Shown: piece by piece, positions 19,543 through 28,621 of the stretch
How the letters are laid out: each line of letters opens with the position of its first letter
Numbering within the stretch: the first letter of the stretch is position 1
Source: Polyangiaceae bacterium
GTDB taxonomy: Bacteria; Myxococcota_A; Polyangia; Polyangiales; Polyangiaceae
DNA: 64,000 nucleotides
Assembly: GCA_013361525.1 (NCBI GenBank)
Contig: JABFXY010000016.1
Span: forward strand, 62,001 to 126,000
Direction: 5' to 3'
Translations under genes and position numbers: made by a program
The notes under the pieces: model-generated
The model's input: the letters and a program-made list of their open reading frames with translations, nothing else
Database searches by the model: none
What the model was told of the DNA's origin: nothing

Positions 19543-20562
19543 TCACGACGCCTTTCCGATGGAGACGCGGTCGCGGCCCCCTCGCTTCGATTGGTAAAGA
19601 GCGGCGTCGGCGACCGACAGGATCGCGGTGCCGTCCTGCCCGCGTTCGAGCTGCGCCGCGCCGAGTGAAACGGTCACCTGCGGCAGGACCTCTCCGGTCG
19701 GGCCGACGGCAGCGCTCTGTTTGACTGCTTCACGAAGCCGCTCCGCGGCGACGAAGGCACCGGAGATATCGGCGTCCGGGAGGATCACCACGAACTCTTC
19801 CCCTCCGAATCGGGCGGCGAGGTCGGTGGGTCGCAGGTGTTTTTGAATGCACTTCGCGACGTGGACGATGACGGCGTCGCCCGCCGGGTGCCCATAGGTA
19901 TCGTTGAATCGCTTGAAATGATCGATATCGAGGACGAGCAGCGATAGCGGCGGAATGCCCCGGCCATAACGGCGGACGAACCGCGGCAACGCCTCGTCGA
20001 GCCACCGCCGGTTGTAGAGGCCGGTGAGCGCGTCGATCATCGCGTTCTTCTTGTATTCGCGCTGCAGCCGGATGTTGGTCGACACCGTCGAGTTGTTCGA
20101 TCGCAGGCGCTGCGCGAAGAGCACCAGCAGGTTGATGGCGAAGTCGTGGGAGGCGTTGACGAGCTGCCAGAAGCTCGACTCCTCCACCGAAAGGAGGCGG
20201 GTCGGCTCGGCCGCGACGACGAACGCCGACGCCGGGCGCGCGTCGATGACCGAGAGCTCACCGACCGTCTCCCCCGCGCCGAGCGAAGCGACCGGCTCGC
20301 TCTCGGGTGATTCGAGGTGCACGCGGAGCCGCCCGGAGAGGACCATGTGCATGGTGCGATTCTCCTGACCGAGGGCGATTAGCACCTCCCCTGGGGCGAG
20401 CGACCGCAGCGCGCATCCCGAAAGCAAGCCTTCGACGGCGCCGAGACTGACGCCTTGCAGCACCTTGAGGTTGTAGAGCTCGGCTGGGTCCAGTCCGAGT
20501 GAGGCAATCGACGGCGGCGGGGGTTCGTCGTCGCTGGGCGAGCCCGACATGCGCGCCAGCAT
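19543..20562 (-). CDS. Cyclic-nucleotide-binding domain plus GGDEF diguanylate cyclase
   Basis: 339 residues. Residues of about 33-145 form a CRP/PKA-type cNMP-binding domain with the phosphate-binding cassette GELSVIDARPASA at 101-113. A short coiled linker leads to a GGDEF domain (IDALTGLYNRR at 176, GGEEF at 253-257). An intact inhibitory I-site, RPTD at 244-247, precedes the active site by the canonical five residues. It should make c-di-GMP under control of a nucleotide or another small ligand, with product feedback. Gene order with the esterase (1-nt gap) suggests joint expression. Confidence 0.9.
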   Translation of the reverse strand: MLARMSGSPSDDEPPPPSIASLGLDPAELYNLKVLQGVSLGAVEGLLSGCALRSLAPGEVLIALGQENRTMHMVLSGRLRVHLESPESEPVASLGAGETVGELSVIDARPASAFVVAAEPTRLLSVEESSFWQLVNASHDFAINLLVLFAQRLRSNNSTVSTNIRLQREYKKNAMIDALTGLYNRRWLDEALPRFVRRYGRGIPPLSLLVLDIDHFKRFNDTYGHPAGDAVIVHVAKCIQKHLRPTDLAARFGGEEFVVILPDADISGAFVAAERLREAVKQSAAVGPTGEVLPQVTVSLGAAQLERGQDGTAILSVADAALYQSKRGGRDRVSIGKAS

Positions 20563-20725
20563 GCCAGGCGCCCGGCCTTGCGATCAACCGCACCTTTCGA
20601 TCACGCCGGCAACGGGTGCGTCGCGGTCGACATTCTCAGCGGACTGCTACAATTGGAATGTTCCGGGGAGCGCGAGAGGACGCCGTGCCCTCGGTTTCAT
20701 CGAGCCGTCGACGCGTTTCACAATC

Positions 20726-22582
20726 GTGAGCACCCAGCCACTCGGACGAAGCAACTCTTGGCGAACGAAGATCGATGCGCGCATCGGCAGCGTCGTCGCG
20801 GAGCGCTATCGACTCCACGACATCATTGCCACGGGCGGCATTGGTGCAGTTTATGTCGCGGAAGATCTGCAATCGAGCGACCGCGTGGCATTGAAGATCC
20901 TCTTCCCCGAATGTGAGGGCTTCCACATTCTCGCCTCACGAATGGAGCGGGAAGGCCTGCTCGGGACGAAGCTTTCACATCCGAACGTCGTGAGCGCCTT
21001 CGACTACGGAACGACGGAAGAAGGCGGTCGCTTCGTCGCAATGGAGCTCATCGAGGGAAAGACGCTGCGCGACGTGATGAAGGAGGGGCCGCTTCCTCCG
21101 GCGCGCGTCCTCGCAATGGTGCGGCAGCTCTTCCTTGCGCTCGATGCGTGTCATTCGCGGGGCGTCGTCCACCGCGACATCAAGCCGCGCAACGTGATGC
21201 TCGATCCGGAGGACCGGCTGATCCTCATCGACTTCGGGCTCGCGCACGCAAAATCGGAGAGCTTGAACGGCGAGGAAGCCCGCCCGACGAATCCGGAAGA
21301 CGAGATTTCGACCGAGCAGCAGCTCACGACCAACAACATCGTCTTCGGCACCCTCGCATACATGGCGCCCGAGACGGCGCTCGGTATGAAGGCGGTGGAT
21401 GCGCGCAGCGATCTCTATGCGGCGGGGGTCATCTTCTACGAGCTCCTCGCGGGGAAACATCCATTTTCGGTGACGGATCCGACGGATCTGTTTCTCCATC
21501 ACCGCGCGATGCCTCCACCGTCGATGCGCGAGCGCGCACCCGACGTCACCGTCTCCCCGGCGGTCGAGGCGGTGGTGATGCGTCTTCTCTCGAAGCGCCC
21601 GGATGATCGCTTCCAATCGGCGGCGGAGGTGGTCGCTGCGCTGAAGACCGCGTGCGACCCGCCGAAGCGCCTCCCTCCCCCGTTGCCGAGGAAGCCACCG
21701 CCGCCGCCCGCCATTTCTTCGACCGGATCGTCTTTGCAGAACGCCGTCATTTCGGTCGCACCCACGTCGCAATCGGTCGTGCCGCACGACGCCGCCGCGA
21801 AGGTGGAATCGGCTGACGAGCCGGCTCCGGTCGCACCGCTGCTGCCTCCGAGGCCGTCGCGCCGCATTCGAATCGCAATCGTGGCGGCCGGTGCGGCGGC
21901 CATGCTCGTGCTCGGTCTCTCCGGGATGCGAAGCGGCGCCCGAGACGTGGAACGCGCCGCCGCGTTTCGTACCTCGCCCGCCGTCGTGACACTGCCTGCG
22001 CCGCCGGTGATGGAGGTCGAAGCGCCGGATCCGGATGTCCTTCGAATGGAGTTCCGCAATCAGGTCGAGGAAGAGCGCTGGCGTACCGCTGCCGTCGCGT
22101 TGCAGAACGCGCTCGACGCGGACCCGGCTGCCGTTGCGGACGACCCCGACAAGGAACGCGCCGGTAAAGTGGCGATGCGAGCCGCCTACGGGAAGTTCCC
22201 CGGCGTCGAGGCTCTGTTCGACACCCTCGCGGAGCGGGCCGGTCACGATGGGCTGGAGGTGCTTTACGCGATGATCGAAGGGCAGGGTGGCTCGCGCGGA
22301 GCTTCCCTCGCCTGGGAGCGGCTTTTGCGACCCGACGTGCGCGTGCGGCTGTCGCCGGCGCTCGAGGTCGCCGTGGAGCTTCGCGAAGCCAGCTGCAAGG
22401 AGAAGCCTCGCTACTTCGAACGCGCAGCCGAGGAGGGCGACGAACGCGCGCTGCGCGTGCTCAAGCTGTTGCGGTCGATGCGCTGCGACGCGCGGCGTGG
22501 GGAGTGCTGCTACCCCAAGAACCGCGCGCTCGAGCGTGCCTACGACACCATCCGGAAGCGAGTCGAGCCCGCCGACGGTTGA
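20726..22582 (+). CDS. Membrane-anchored eukaryotic-like Ser/Thr protein kinase
   Basis: 618 residues from the GTG at 20726 (MSTQPLGRSNSW), chosen because the kinase fold begins about 25 residues later; the frame is open further upstream. Kinase motifs: glycine loop ATGGIGAVYVAED with the first Gly replaced by Ala, VALKIL with Lys57, HRDIKPRN with Asp151, LIDFGLAHAK, and APE within YMAPETAL. A proline-rich stretch (PPPLPRKPPPPPA) leads to a single hydrophobic segment (RIRIAIVAAGAAAMLVLGL) and a helical extracytoplasmic domain with four Cys near the end. It is divergent from the GGDEF gene. Confidence 0.88.
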   Translation: MSTQPLGRSNSWRTKIDARIGSVVAERYRLHDIIATGGIGAVYVAEDLQSSDRVALKILFPECEGFHILASRMEREGLLGTKLSHPNVVSAFDYGTTEEGGRFVAMELIEGKTLRDVMKEGPLPPARVLAMVRQLFLALDACHSRGVVHRDIKPRNVMLDPEDRLILIDFGLAHAKSESLNGEEARPTNPEDEISTEQQLTTNNIVFGTLAYMAPETALGMKAVDARSDLYAAGVIFYELLAGKHPFSVTDPTDLFLHHRAMPPPSMRERAPDVTVSPAVEAVVMRLLSKRPDDRFQSAAEVVAALKTACDPPKRLPPPLPRKPPPPPAISSTGSSLQNAVISVAPTSQSVVPHDAAAKVESADEPAPVAPLLPPRPSRRIRIAIVAAGAAAMLVLGLSGMRSGARDVERAAAFRTSPAVVTLPAPPVMEVEAPDPDVLRMEFRNQVEEERWRTAAVALQNALDADPAAVADDPDKERAGKVAMRAAYGKFPGVEALFDTLAERAGHDGLEVLYAMIEGQGGSRGASLAWERLLRPDVRVRLSPALEVAVELREASCKEKPRYFERAAEEGDERALRVLKLLRSMRCDARRGECCYPKNRALERAYDTIRKRVEPADG

Positions 22583-22615
22583 TCGCTGGCGGCTGATCGC
22601 CGACCGCTGATCGTC
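22580..22615. repeat. 14-bp tandem repeat across a convergent junction
   Basis: GATCG recurs with exact 14-bp spacing at 22581, 22595 and 22609; the unit is close to TGATCGCYGRCSGC and present about 2.5 times. It covers the kinase stop codon and the short gap to the convergent lipoprotein gene ending at 22616. Confidence 0.55.
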
Positions 22616-23554
22616 TCAGGGGCAGAAGCCGGCGTCGTTCTGCGCCGGGTATCGATACACGATCGAAAAACACATCTCGGTCGTGGAGCTCTCACCCCAA
22701 TTGACGGTCTCGCTGGTGGTGTTGTTCCACGTGCACTCCGTGTTGATGGTGTCGCCGGGGTTCAACTGAATCGGCTCGATCGGCAAGAACGCCTGGTGGT
22801 CGAAGGAGTAATCGTCGTCGTGAATGACGATGGTCTCGCCGCCGACGGTGGCCGTCGATTTGAAATGGCTCCCGAGCTGATGCATGTGCGGGAAGATCGC
22901 GAAGAGGGTCTGCGGCGAGCTGACCGTGCAAGAGCCCGTCTCCGTGGACTCTTGATTCGGCGGGATGTTCAGACTCATCGGTCCGGGAAGGAACAGATCC
23001 GCCTCGTTCACGAGGTCTTCGGGAGCAACCTCGACGATTTCGATGCCCGACAATTCGGACATCGCATCCGGGGTCGGATTGAAGAGGTGGAGCTGAAGGA
23101 CGATGGTCTCGCCCGCCGGGATCTTCAGGCCGACACCTTCGGGAAACACCAGCGCGTTCGTGTTCACGCCGGACGCGTAAATGATGTTGCCGGTGCCGAG
23201 GTTGCCGAGCGCCAGGACGGTGTGGTGCGTTCCCGGCGGCGCAATCGGTCGAATCGCGCCGACGTAGATGTCGCGGTCCGCCGTGATGGTGTGGATGTCC
23301 GAGGTGATTTCCCCGCCGGGCGCGAGATCCCACTCACCGGTGATCAGCGTCTGCCAATCGAGGTTGTCCTGACCGCCGGTACCGGAGCCGCCGTCTGCGA
23401 CGCTTCCGCCGTCGCCCGTCGAGCCGCCATCGCCTGACGAGCCGCCTTCCGGGGAATCACACTCCGTGCAATTCGTATCTTCGCCCGAATCGCCGCAAGC
23501 AGCTGCGAGGGCCATGAAGCTCACCGCGAACGCGAAACGATAGGCCGTGCCCAT
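22616..23554 (-). CDS. Copper type II ascorbate-dependent monooxygenase-like lipoprotein
   Basis: 312 residues from the ATG at 23554, preceded by GGAGG at 8 nt. Lipobox Cys20 (FMALAAAC), then a Cys-containing Gly/Asp linker. The domain aligns by eye with peptidylglycine/dopamine monooxygenases, and all six copper ligands can be placed: CuH His110, His111 (GTHHTVL) and His156 (LQLHLFNP); CuM His223, His225 (FPHMHQLG) and Met294 (TTEMCF). DAMSELSGIEI corresponds to the usual DSSGI segment. It should hydroxylate an unactivated C-H bond using O2 and an electron donor, outside the cytoplasm. Substrate unknown. Confidence 0.8.
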   Translation of the reverse strand: MGTAYRFAFAVSFMALAAACGDSGEDTNCTECDSPEGGSSGDGGSTGDGGSVADGGSGTGGQDNLDWQTLITGEWDLAPGGEITSDIHTITADRDIYVGAIRPIAPPGTHHTVLALGNLGTGNIIYASGVNTNALVFPEGVGLKIPAGETIVLQLHLFNPTPDAMSELSGIEIVEVAPEDLVNEADLFLPGPMSLNIPPNQESTETGSCTVSSPQTLFAIFPHMHQLGSHFKSTATVGGETIVIHDDDYSFDHQAFLPIEPIQLNPGDTINTECTWNNTTSETVNWGESSTTEMCFSIVYRYPAQNDAGFCP

Positions 23555-23683
23555 GTGTGTAACCTCCAGTCGGCGGGCGGCATGGTCGCACGTAATGTCG
23601 ATGACGAAAACGCCCGGGCAGCCTTTCGCGCGCGCGTCGGTTGGGGCAGCGTGAAGCGCGCGACGGAAACGAGGGGAGAAACC

Positions 23684-24469
23684 ATGAGCGAGCGAATCAC
23701 CGTGGAGCGTGACGAGAACGTGCTCGTCATCGGCATCAATCGCCCGGAGAAGCGAAACGCGTTCGATCTCGAGACGATCGAGCAGCTCGCCGCGGCGTAC
23801 GAGAAGCTCGGCAAAGACGACGACCTGCGGGCGGGTGTCCTCTTCGCACACGGGGCGCATTTCTCGGCCGGGCTCGATCTCGGCAACGTCGGACCGGCCG
23901 TCGCCGAGCGCGGTCCGCACGCGCTCGCGGGCTCACACGCCTACGACCCGTTCGGCATTTGGAAGGACCAAGTTCCGAAGCCGGTCGTGATGGCCGTGAA
24001 CGGGATCGCATTCACGCTCTCGATCGAGCTCGCGCTCGCTTGCGACGTCGTCATCGCAGCGGACGACGTGCGCTTCGCGCAGCTCGAAATCGCGCGCGGG
24101 ATCTTGCCGTTCGGCGGCGCGACGATCCGCGCGACCGCGCAGCTCGGCTGGGGCAACGCGATGAGATACCTCCTCACCGCCGACGAGTTCGGCGCCGCGG
24201 AAGCGCTACGAATCGGCTTGGTTCAGGAGGTCGTCCCGGCGGGACAGCACGTCGATCGGGCCCGCGCGATCGCGAAGCGCATCGCGAAACAGGCGCCGCG
24301 GGGCGTCCAAGGCACGCTCGCGAACGCGCGCGTCGCAGCCACGCAAGGGCAACGCGCCGCCGTCGATCACCTCGCGACGCTCTTGCCTCGGGTGATGAAC
24401 AGCGAAGACGCCGCCGAAGGCCTCGCGAGCTTCCTTCAGCGACGCGAGGCTCGTTTCACCGGGCGTTGA
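23684..24469 (+). CDS. Enoyl-CoA hydratase/isomerase (crotonase) family protein
   Basis: 261 residues from the ATG at 23684, which has GAGGGGAGA just upstream. Crotonase landmarks: INRPEKRNAFD at 19-29, oxyanion-hole segment HFSAGLDLG near 64, NGIAFTLSIELALACDVVIAA near 105 and QLEIARGILPFGGATIR near 135. The usual GGG of the second oxyanion segment is FTLSI here, but a Glu in LEIARGILP occupies the position of the second catalytic acid. It acts on an acyl-CoA thioester in the cytoplasm, as a hydratase, isomerase or relative; which one cannot be fixed. It is divergent from the copper protein gene. Confidence 0.85.
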   Translation: MSERITVERDENVLVIGINRPEKRNAFDLETIEQLAAAYEKLGKDDDLRAGVLFAHGAHFSAGLDLGNVGPAVAERGPHALAGSHAYDPFGIWKDQVPKPVVMAVNGIAFTLSIELALACDVVIAADDVRFAQLEIARGILPFGGATIRATAQLGWGNAMRYLLTADEFGAAEALRIGLVQEVVPAGQHVDRARAIAKRIAKQAPRGVQGTLANARVAATQGQRAAVDHLATLLPRVMNSEDAAEGLASFLQRREARFTGR

Positions 24470-24491
24470 CTCGTTTTCTCGCGCTGGTGAC

Positions 24492-24950
24492 TCACTGAAT
24501 GGGGCGGCCGGACGGTGGGGGGACGGGGGTCGCGAGCGGCGGCCGGTCACTCACTTGAACGGCCGCGTACCGCGCGACCTCCTCGAGCCTTTCACGCTGA
24601 TGCCCGGCCCAGAGGCGAGGCTCTTGGGTGGCCACGCCGATCGCTCCCAATACGGCCCCTTCGCGTAGAACGGGCAGCGCGATCAGGGGACCGAAGTGGA
24701 AGCTCACCGCTCGCTTCTTGATCCCCGTCGACGATCCGCCCGGGCGGCCGAGCTGCTCGACCAGCGCGGCGAGATCGTTCACCCACGGAGGTAGGTTCCA
24801 AAAGGGCTTGGTCGAAGCCCAAATGGCGACCTCGGAGCTGTTCGGCCGAAGGGTGCAACAACCGACGTCGGCGCGAAGAAGCAAACATGCGAGCCGCGCC
24901 ACGTGCTCGGCGCAGAAAAGGTGTCGCAGGCCGGCATCTCGGTTGAGCAT
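24492..24950 (-). CDS. GAF-domain protein
   Basis: 152 residues from the ATG at 24950; a GTG at 24995 is an alternative 15 codons upstream. The chain looks like one GAF domain: VARLACLLLRADVGCCTL, IWASTKPFWNLPPWVNDLAALVEQLG and, at the end, PLIALPVLREGAVLGAIGVATQEPRLWAGHQRERLEEVARYAAVQV, which is the typical closing strand and helix. GAF domains bind small ligands or sense redox state and usually belong to signalling proteins; here it stands alone. It lies 208 bp downstream of the sulfotransferase gene. Confidence 0.65.
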   Translation of the reverse strand: MLNRDAGLRHLFCAEHVARLACLLLRADVGCCTLRPNSSEVAIWASTKPFWNLPPWVNDLAALVEQLGRPGGSSTGIKKRAVSFHFGPLIALPVLREGAVLGAIGVATQEPRLWAGHQRERLEEVARYAAVQVSDRPPLATPVPPPSGRPIQ

Positions 24951-25158
24951 GGCGTTCCGCGATTCTGCACTCCGTATGCCCGGCAATCGGGGCACTCGAC
25001 GGAACCGAAATCAGCGTGTCCCTCGTGATCACTCGACGCATCGACCGGAACGGCTGTGCGTCCACGCGCAGCACCGCGCCTCGCTTGGGGCGCCGAACCA
25101 CGCGATCTACAGGCCGCAGGATCGCCCGAAACGGCCGCAAAACGAGGCGCGCAGACAG

Positions 25159-26412
25159 CTACACGGCGTACGTCGAGCGGTACGGAGCGAAGGCGCGATC
25201 GACCGCGTCCTCGGTAAGGCCGAAGTAAGAAAGGTCGTAGCGGTGAATGCCGTGACGATCCTTCTTCTCGTGCTGGAGACTGTCACGCATCGCCTTTTCG
25301 GTGTTTTCCGTCCAGGTGAGGCCGGCCTTCTCTTGAATGCGTCGCACGACGGAGACCGGGTCCTTGATCAGATCCTTGTAGCGAACGTCGACGAAGCGAT
25401 CGGCCCCGACGCGCTCCCGCGCCTCCATCGCGCGGTCGACCATTCGCTTGCCTTTTCGCAACCAGAAGCGGCCAATCTCGAACGGATCCACGTCGTCGCT
25501 GAACACACCGCGACCATGCGCAATCATGCTGCAGAAGCTGCCGACGACCTCGTTCGGCGCGCGGTGCGTCCATACGATCACCGGGTCTTCGAGTACCTTC
25601 GGGAGCTCGTCGATCCATTCGAGGTGATGGGGTGTCTTCAACACCCAGCGCCAGCTCGGTGCCGACGGCGCGCGCTGCCAAGAGAGCGCCTTCAGCGCGC
25701 GCGCCATGCCGCGGTACGCGGGTGATTGGTCGGCGTTTTCGAGCCAATCCGCGAACGACGGGACGCGCATCGTCGCCTCCGGGACCGTGCTTCGGAAGGC
25801 CAGGTCGAGGAGCAGCACCTCCTCTTCCGGGCCGGTCGCATCGATTGGATGAACCGCGAAGAAGTCGGGCGCCATGTAGCGGAGCGCCCCCTCGGCGCGT
25901 TGGGCTGCCGTCACGCGCGACGCTGGATCACCCGATGTTTTCACGGGGACCGGCATCAACGCCTCCCAGCTCATCAGAGCGCGGATGCGCGTGTCGTCGC
26001 TCGCGAGCAAGCGATGCAAGAGGGTCGTGCCCGTACGCGGCAGGCCCACGATCACGATGGGCCGCGTGAGCGGCTGGCGATCGATCTCCGGATGTTCTCG
26101 GTAGAGCTTCTCGATCCGAAGGCGCGTCGCGAGCATCGAAACGATGCGCGTCCGCGTGATGAGACGTCCCACGCCGTGCAGGCGTGCCTCGTCGTCGATG
26201 GAGCGCAAGAGGCGCTCGAGCGGCTCCATGAACGAGGGATCGCCGAGGTCGTCGAGCCCCGTCTTTCGCTTCGCGGCGTCGACGAGCTTGTCGGCTCGGA
26301 GCTCGACGTGAAAAGGGCCGCGCTGCGGCAGAGCGCCGAAGACGGTATTGGCGAACCGAATGAGCTTCGGCCGAAATGGGTGACGATAGTCGGTCGACGT
26401 CTCGCGCTTCAC
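25159..26412 (-). CDS. Sulfotransferase family protein
   Basis: 417 residues from the GTG at 26412, chosen because GTGA overlaps the stop of the preceding gene; a start 13 codons upstream is possible. The PAPS 5'-phosphosulfate loop is VGLPRTGTTLLHRLL near residue 121, and the 3'-phosphate region includes WTHRAPNEVVGSFCSM. It matches the long (about 400 aa) sulfotransferase families of actinobacteria and myxobacteria, which transfer sulfate from PAPS to lipids, sterols or carbohydrates. Overlap with the DUF1214 gene and proximity of a P450 and an SDR suggest the acceptor is a hydroxylated lipid or steroid-like compound; that is inference. Confidence 0.85.
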   Translation of the reverse strand: MKRETSTDYRHPFRPKLIRFANTVFGALPQRGPFHVELRADKLVDAAKRKTGLDDLGDPSFMEPLERLLRSIDDEARLHGVGRLITRTRIVSMLATRLRIEKLYREHPEIDRQPLTRPIVIVGLPRTGTTLLHRLLASDDTRIRALMSWEALMPVPVKTSGDPASRVTAAQRAEGALRYMAPDFFAVHPIDATGPEEEVLLLDLAFRSTVPEATMRVPSFADWLENADQSPAYRGMARALKALSWQRAPSAPSWRWVLKTPHHLEWIDELPKVLEDPVIVWTHRAPNEVVGSFCSMIAHGRGVFSDDVDPFEIGRFWLRKGKRMVDRAMEARERVGADRFVDVRYKDLIKDPVSVVRRIQEKAGLTWTENTEKAMRDSLQHEKKDRHGIHRYDLSYFGLTEDAVDRAFAPYRSTYAV

Positions 26413-27524
26413 GGTAGCCCCTGCACGTCCGCGAGCGGGACGACGCGACATCCCGGCTCGGGCGGATCACCCTCCGGCCTGACCCAGCGCAGGCACATCG
26501 TGCCGAACGCATGGCCGGCCGTCTCGATCCAATTCGGTACGCCGGGATCACGATGGGCGACGACGATTCGCGCGCTGCCGTCGGGCCGGTACACCGCCGT
26601 CGCGCTGTTCACGTGGACGCGGAAGTATCGATAATCCAGCGATTCCATCCAATGGTTGTTCAATTGGAAGTTCCAATGGTCGCAGTGCGGCGGGCGCGCG
26701 TCGATCACCAGCGCCTGGTCGGGCGAGAGCCGCCAATAGGAATGGTAATAGGCGACGTCCGCGAGGCCGCCGAAGCGGTTCGACAGCTCGGGGTCGAATC
26801 GCGGCAGGCGATTTTCGTGCTCCTGGAACATCCGCGACCAGGTCGCAAAGAGCATGGCCGCGCCGCTGACGAACATGGATGTGCTCTGAAAACCGGCGTC
26901 GACCATTTCGGCAGTGAGCGGCGCCGGTCGCGGGTCGCCTCCCGTTCGCTCGATCCTCAGATCGGCGAGGACCTCGTCGGGCTGCAGCCGGATTTGGCGA
27001 ACGATGAGCGTGCCCGTGTCCTTCGTGATCGGCAGGTGATTTTGGCCGGCGGCGAGCTCGGCGGGCGGCTCGGTCGACAGCAAGATCTCGAAGGTCCCGT
27101 CCCGTCGGACACGGAGCGAGCTCGTGTCTATTTGCCCGGTCGGCGGCATCCCGGCGCCTCGACCGTAATGGCCGATTTGCGTCGCGAACGAAATGTAATG
27201 GACGGACCCGCGCCGACCGCGAATGCGATACTTGTATTCGCCGCTCAGCGCCGCATTCGAATAGACGATGTCGGGGTTGTCGGCGCCCATCTTGGCCGTC
27301 TCGTGGACGACCCGTTGCAGAACCGGCGCGCGCGGATCGTTGTGCTCGACGAATGTCTGGAGCGCGGCCCGCGTCAGCCGCGAGAGGTAGCGAAAACCTT
27401 CGGCGCGCGTGAGGGGGTCGGACGGCTGGTCCGACAGGATGACGTTGCCCGCATTCTTGAGAGCGTCGCAGAGCTCGTTCCAGCTCGTGCCGTCGATGAC
27501 TCGTCGATCCGTATCGCTGCTCAT
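26409..27524 (-). CDS. DUF1214-type protein
   Basis: 371 residues. The C-terminal half carries the DUF1214/1254-like pattern VIDARPPHCDHWNFQLNNHWMESLDYRYFRVHVN, then VVAHRDPGVPNWIETAGHAFGTMCLRWV. The N-terminal half (FRYLSRLTRAALQTFVEHND, IVYSNAALSGEYKYRIRGRRGSVHYISF) is conserved in the same proteins. The biochemical role is not established. The ATG overlaps the SDR stop codon (ATGA) and the stop overlaps the GTG of the sulfotransferase, so all three are translationally coupled. Confidence 0.75.
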   Translation of the reverse strand: MSSDTDRRVIDGTSWNELCDALKNAGNVILSDQPSDPLTRAEGFRYLSRLTRAALQTFVEHNDPRAPVLQRVVHETAKMGADNPDIVYSNAALSGEYKYRIRGRRGSVHYISFATQIGHYGRGAGMPPTGQIDTSSLRVRRDGTFEILLSTEPPAELAAGQNHLPITKDTGTLIVRQIRLQPDEVLADLRIERTGGDPRPAPLTAEMVDAGFQSTSMFVSGAAMLFATWSRMFQEHENRLPRFDPELSNRFGGLADVAYYHSYWRLSPDQALVIDARPPHCDHWNFQLNNHWMESLDYRYFRVHVNSATAVYRPDGSARIVVAHRDPGVPNWIETAGHAFGTMCLRWVRPEGDPPEPGCRVVPLADVQGLP

Positions 27525-28534
27525 GCGCCTTCCCTCGTGCCCCCCACCTTGTGTCCGAGCTCTTCGAGCTTTCGTTCCGACGCTTCCCAGATGCGGCGGC
27601 CGAGCGCCGGATCGCGCGCGTCGTCTCGTACGTCCTTCCGCTGTTTTCCGTGTAGGTAGATGCCCGTTTTGCCCTCGATCGCGGAGGATGCGGACAGGTA
27701 CGTGACGGGCAACGCAGCGACCTCCGGCTCCGCGAAGAAGAGGCGCATCGATACCGAGAGCAGCGGCTTCGCCCACGTCGGCGCTTCCCGTCCGATATCG
27801 GTGCGGACGGCACCGGGACACAGCGAATGCACCGAGATGCGGCCTTCGGTGCGGCGCATCAGCTCTTCGGTGAACGTCTGGAGCAGGAGCTTTCCGTAGC
27901 CATATTGCTCGACGGCCTCGCGCATTCCCCATTTGCGATAGCTGCCGAAATTTTCCCAATCGATCGGCGGCGAGCTGCGGTGCGACTCCGACGACACGAC
28001 GACGATGCGGGGCATCGGGCCGTCCCCGCGCGCGAACAGATCGCGCTCGAGCATGCGACGCACGAGCAGCACGTTCGAGAGGAAGTTCACCTGAAAGCTC
28101 TCGTCGAGCCCGTCGGCGGTGCGGCGCGCCTCCCGCGGGACGATCCCCGCGTTCAGCACGACGAGGTCGAAACGCACGCCTTCGTTCGCGAGGTCTTCCA
28201 CGAAGGACTCGACCGAATCGAGGCGACCGAGATCGAGCTGCTCGCCGCGCGCATTTCCGTCGCGCGTCACGGCCCGGCCGACCTCCTCGCAGGCGGCTGC
28301 GATTCCACTTCGACAGGCGAGCCGAAGATCGGCACCGCGCGCCGCGAGCGCCTTCGCGATCGCGAGCCCGAGGCCGCGATTGGCGCCGGTGACGAGGCCG
28401 ACGCGGCCGTCCAATCGATCGCTGTCCTGGATTTCGATCGACGCGTTGCGTGCTTTGAAGCGGTCGACGATGCCGCCGACGGTCGCGACGAACGCGCCGT
28501 CGTAGCGCGATCGCAGCTTCTCTACGAAAACCAT
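27521..28534 (-). CDS. Short-chain dehydrogenase/reductase (retinol dehydrogenase-like)
   Basis: 337 residues. A roughly 40-residue N-terminal extension precedes a classical SDR: TGANRGLGLAIAKAL (dinucleotide-binding), VLNAGIV, SSESHRSSPPIDW with the catalytic Ser, and YGYGK as the Tyr/Lys pair, then LCPGAVRTDIGRE. The sequence style (GRVGLVTGANRGLG, SSESHR) recalls WWOX/RDH11-14-like enzymes acting on lipophilic alcohols and ketones. It is the first gene of a minus-strand operon SDR-DUF1214-sulfotransferase and diverges from the P450 gene across 87 bp. Confidence 0.88.
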   Translation of the reverse strand: MVFVEKLRSRYDGAFVATVGGIVDRFKARNASIEIQDSDRLDGRVGLVTGANRGLGLAIAKALAARGADLRLACRSGIAAACEEVGRAVTRDGNARGEQLDLGRLDSVESFVEDLANEGVRFDLVVLNAGIVPREARRTADGLDESFQVNFLSNVLLVRRMLERDLFARGDGPMPRIVVVSSESHRSSPPIDWENFGSYRKWGMREAVEQYGYGKLLLQTFTEELMRRTEGRISVHSLCPGAVRTDIGREAPTWAKPLLSVSMRLFFAEPEVAALPVTYLSASSAIEGKTGIYLHGKQRKDVRDDARDPALGRRIWEASERKLEELGHKVGGTREGA

Positions 28535-28621
28535 GGGCGCGAAGCTTACGCGGGACGGGCCGAAACGGTGTCCGTGATTCGTTGCGACCGGCCCCGTTCC
28601 TCGGGCGTAGGCTCGCAGCGC

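Noticed and set aside
27827..28621. Upstream extension of the P450 frame by 265 codons
   Set aside because: The extra part is antisense to the SDR coding sequence and has no P450 features; the ATG at 28622 gives a normal-length P450.
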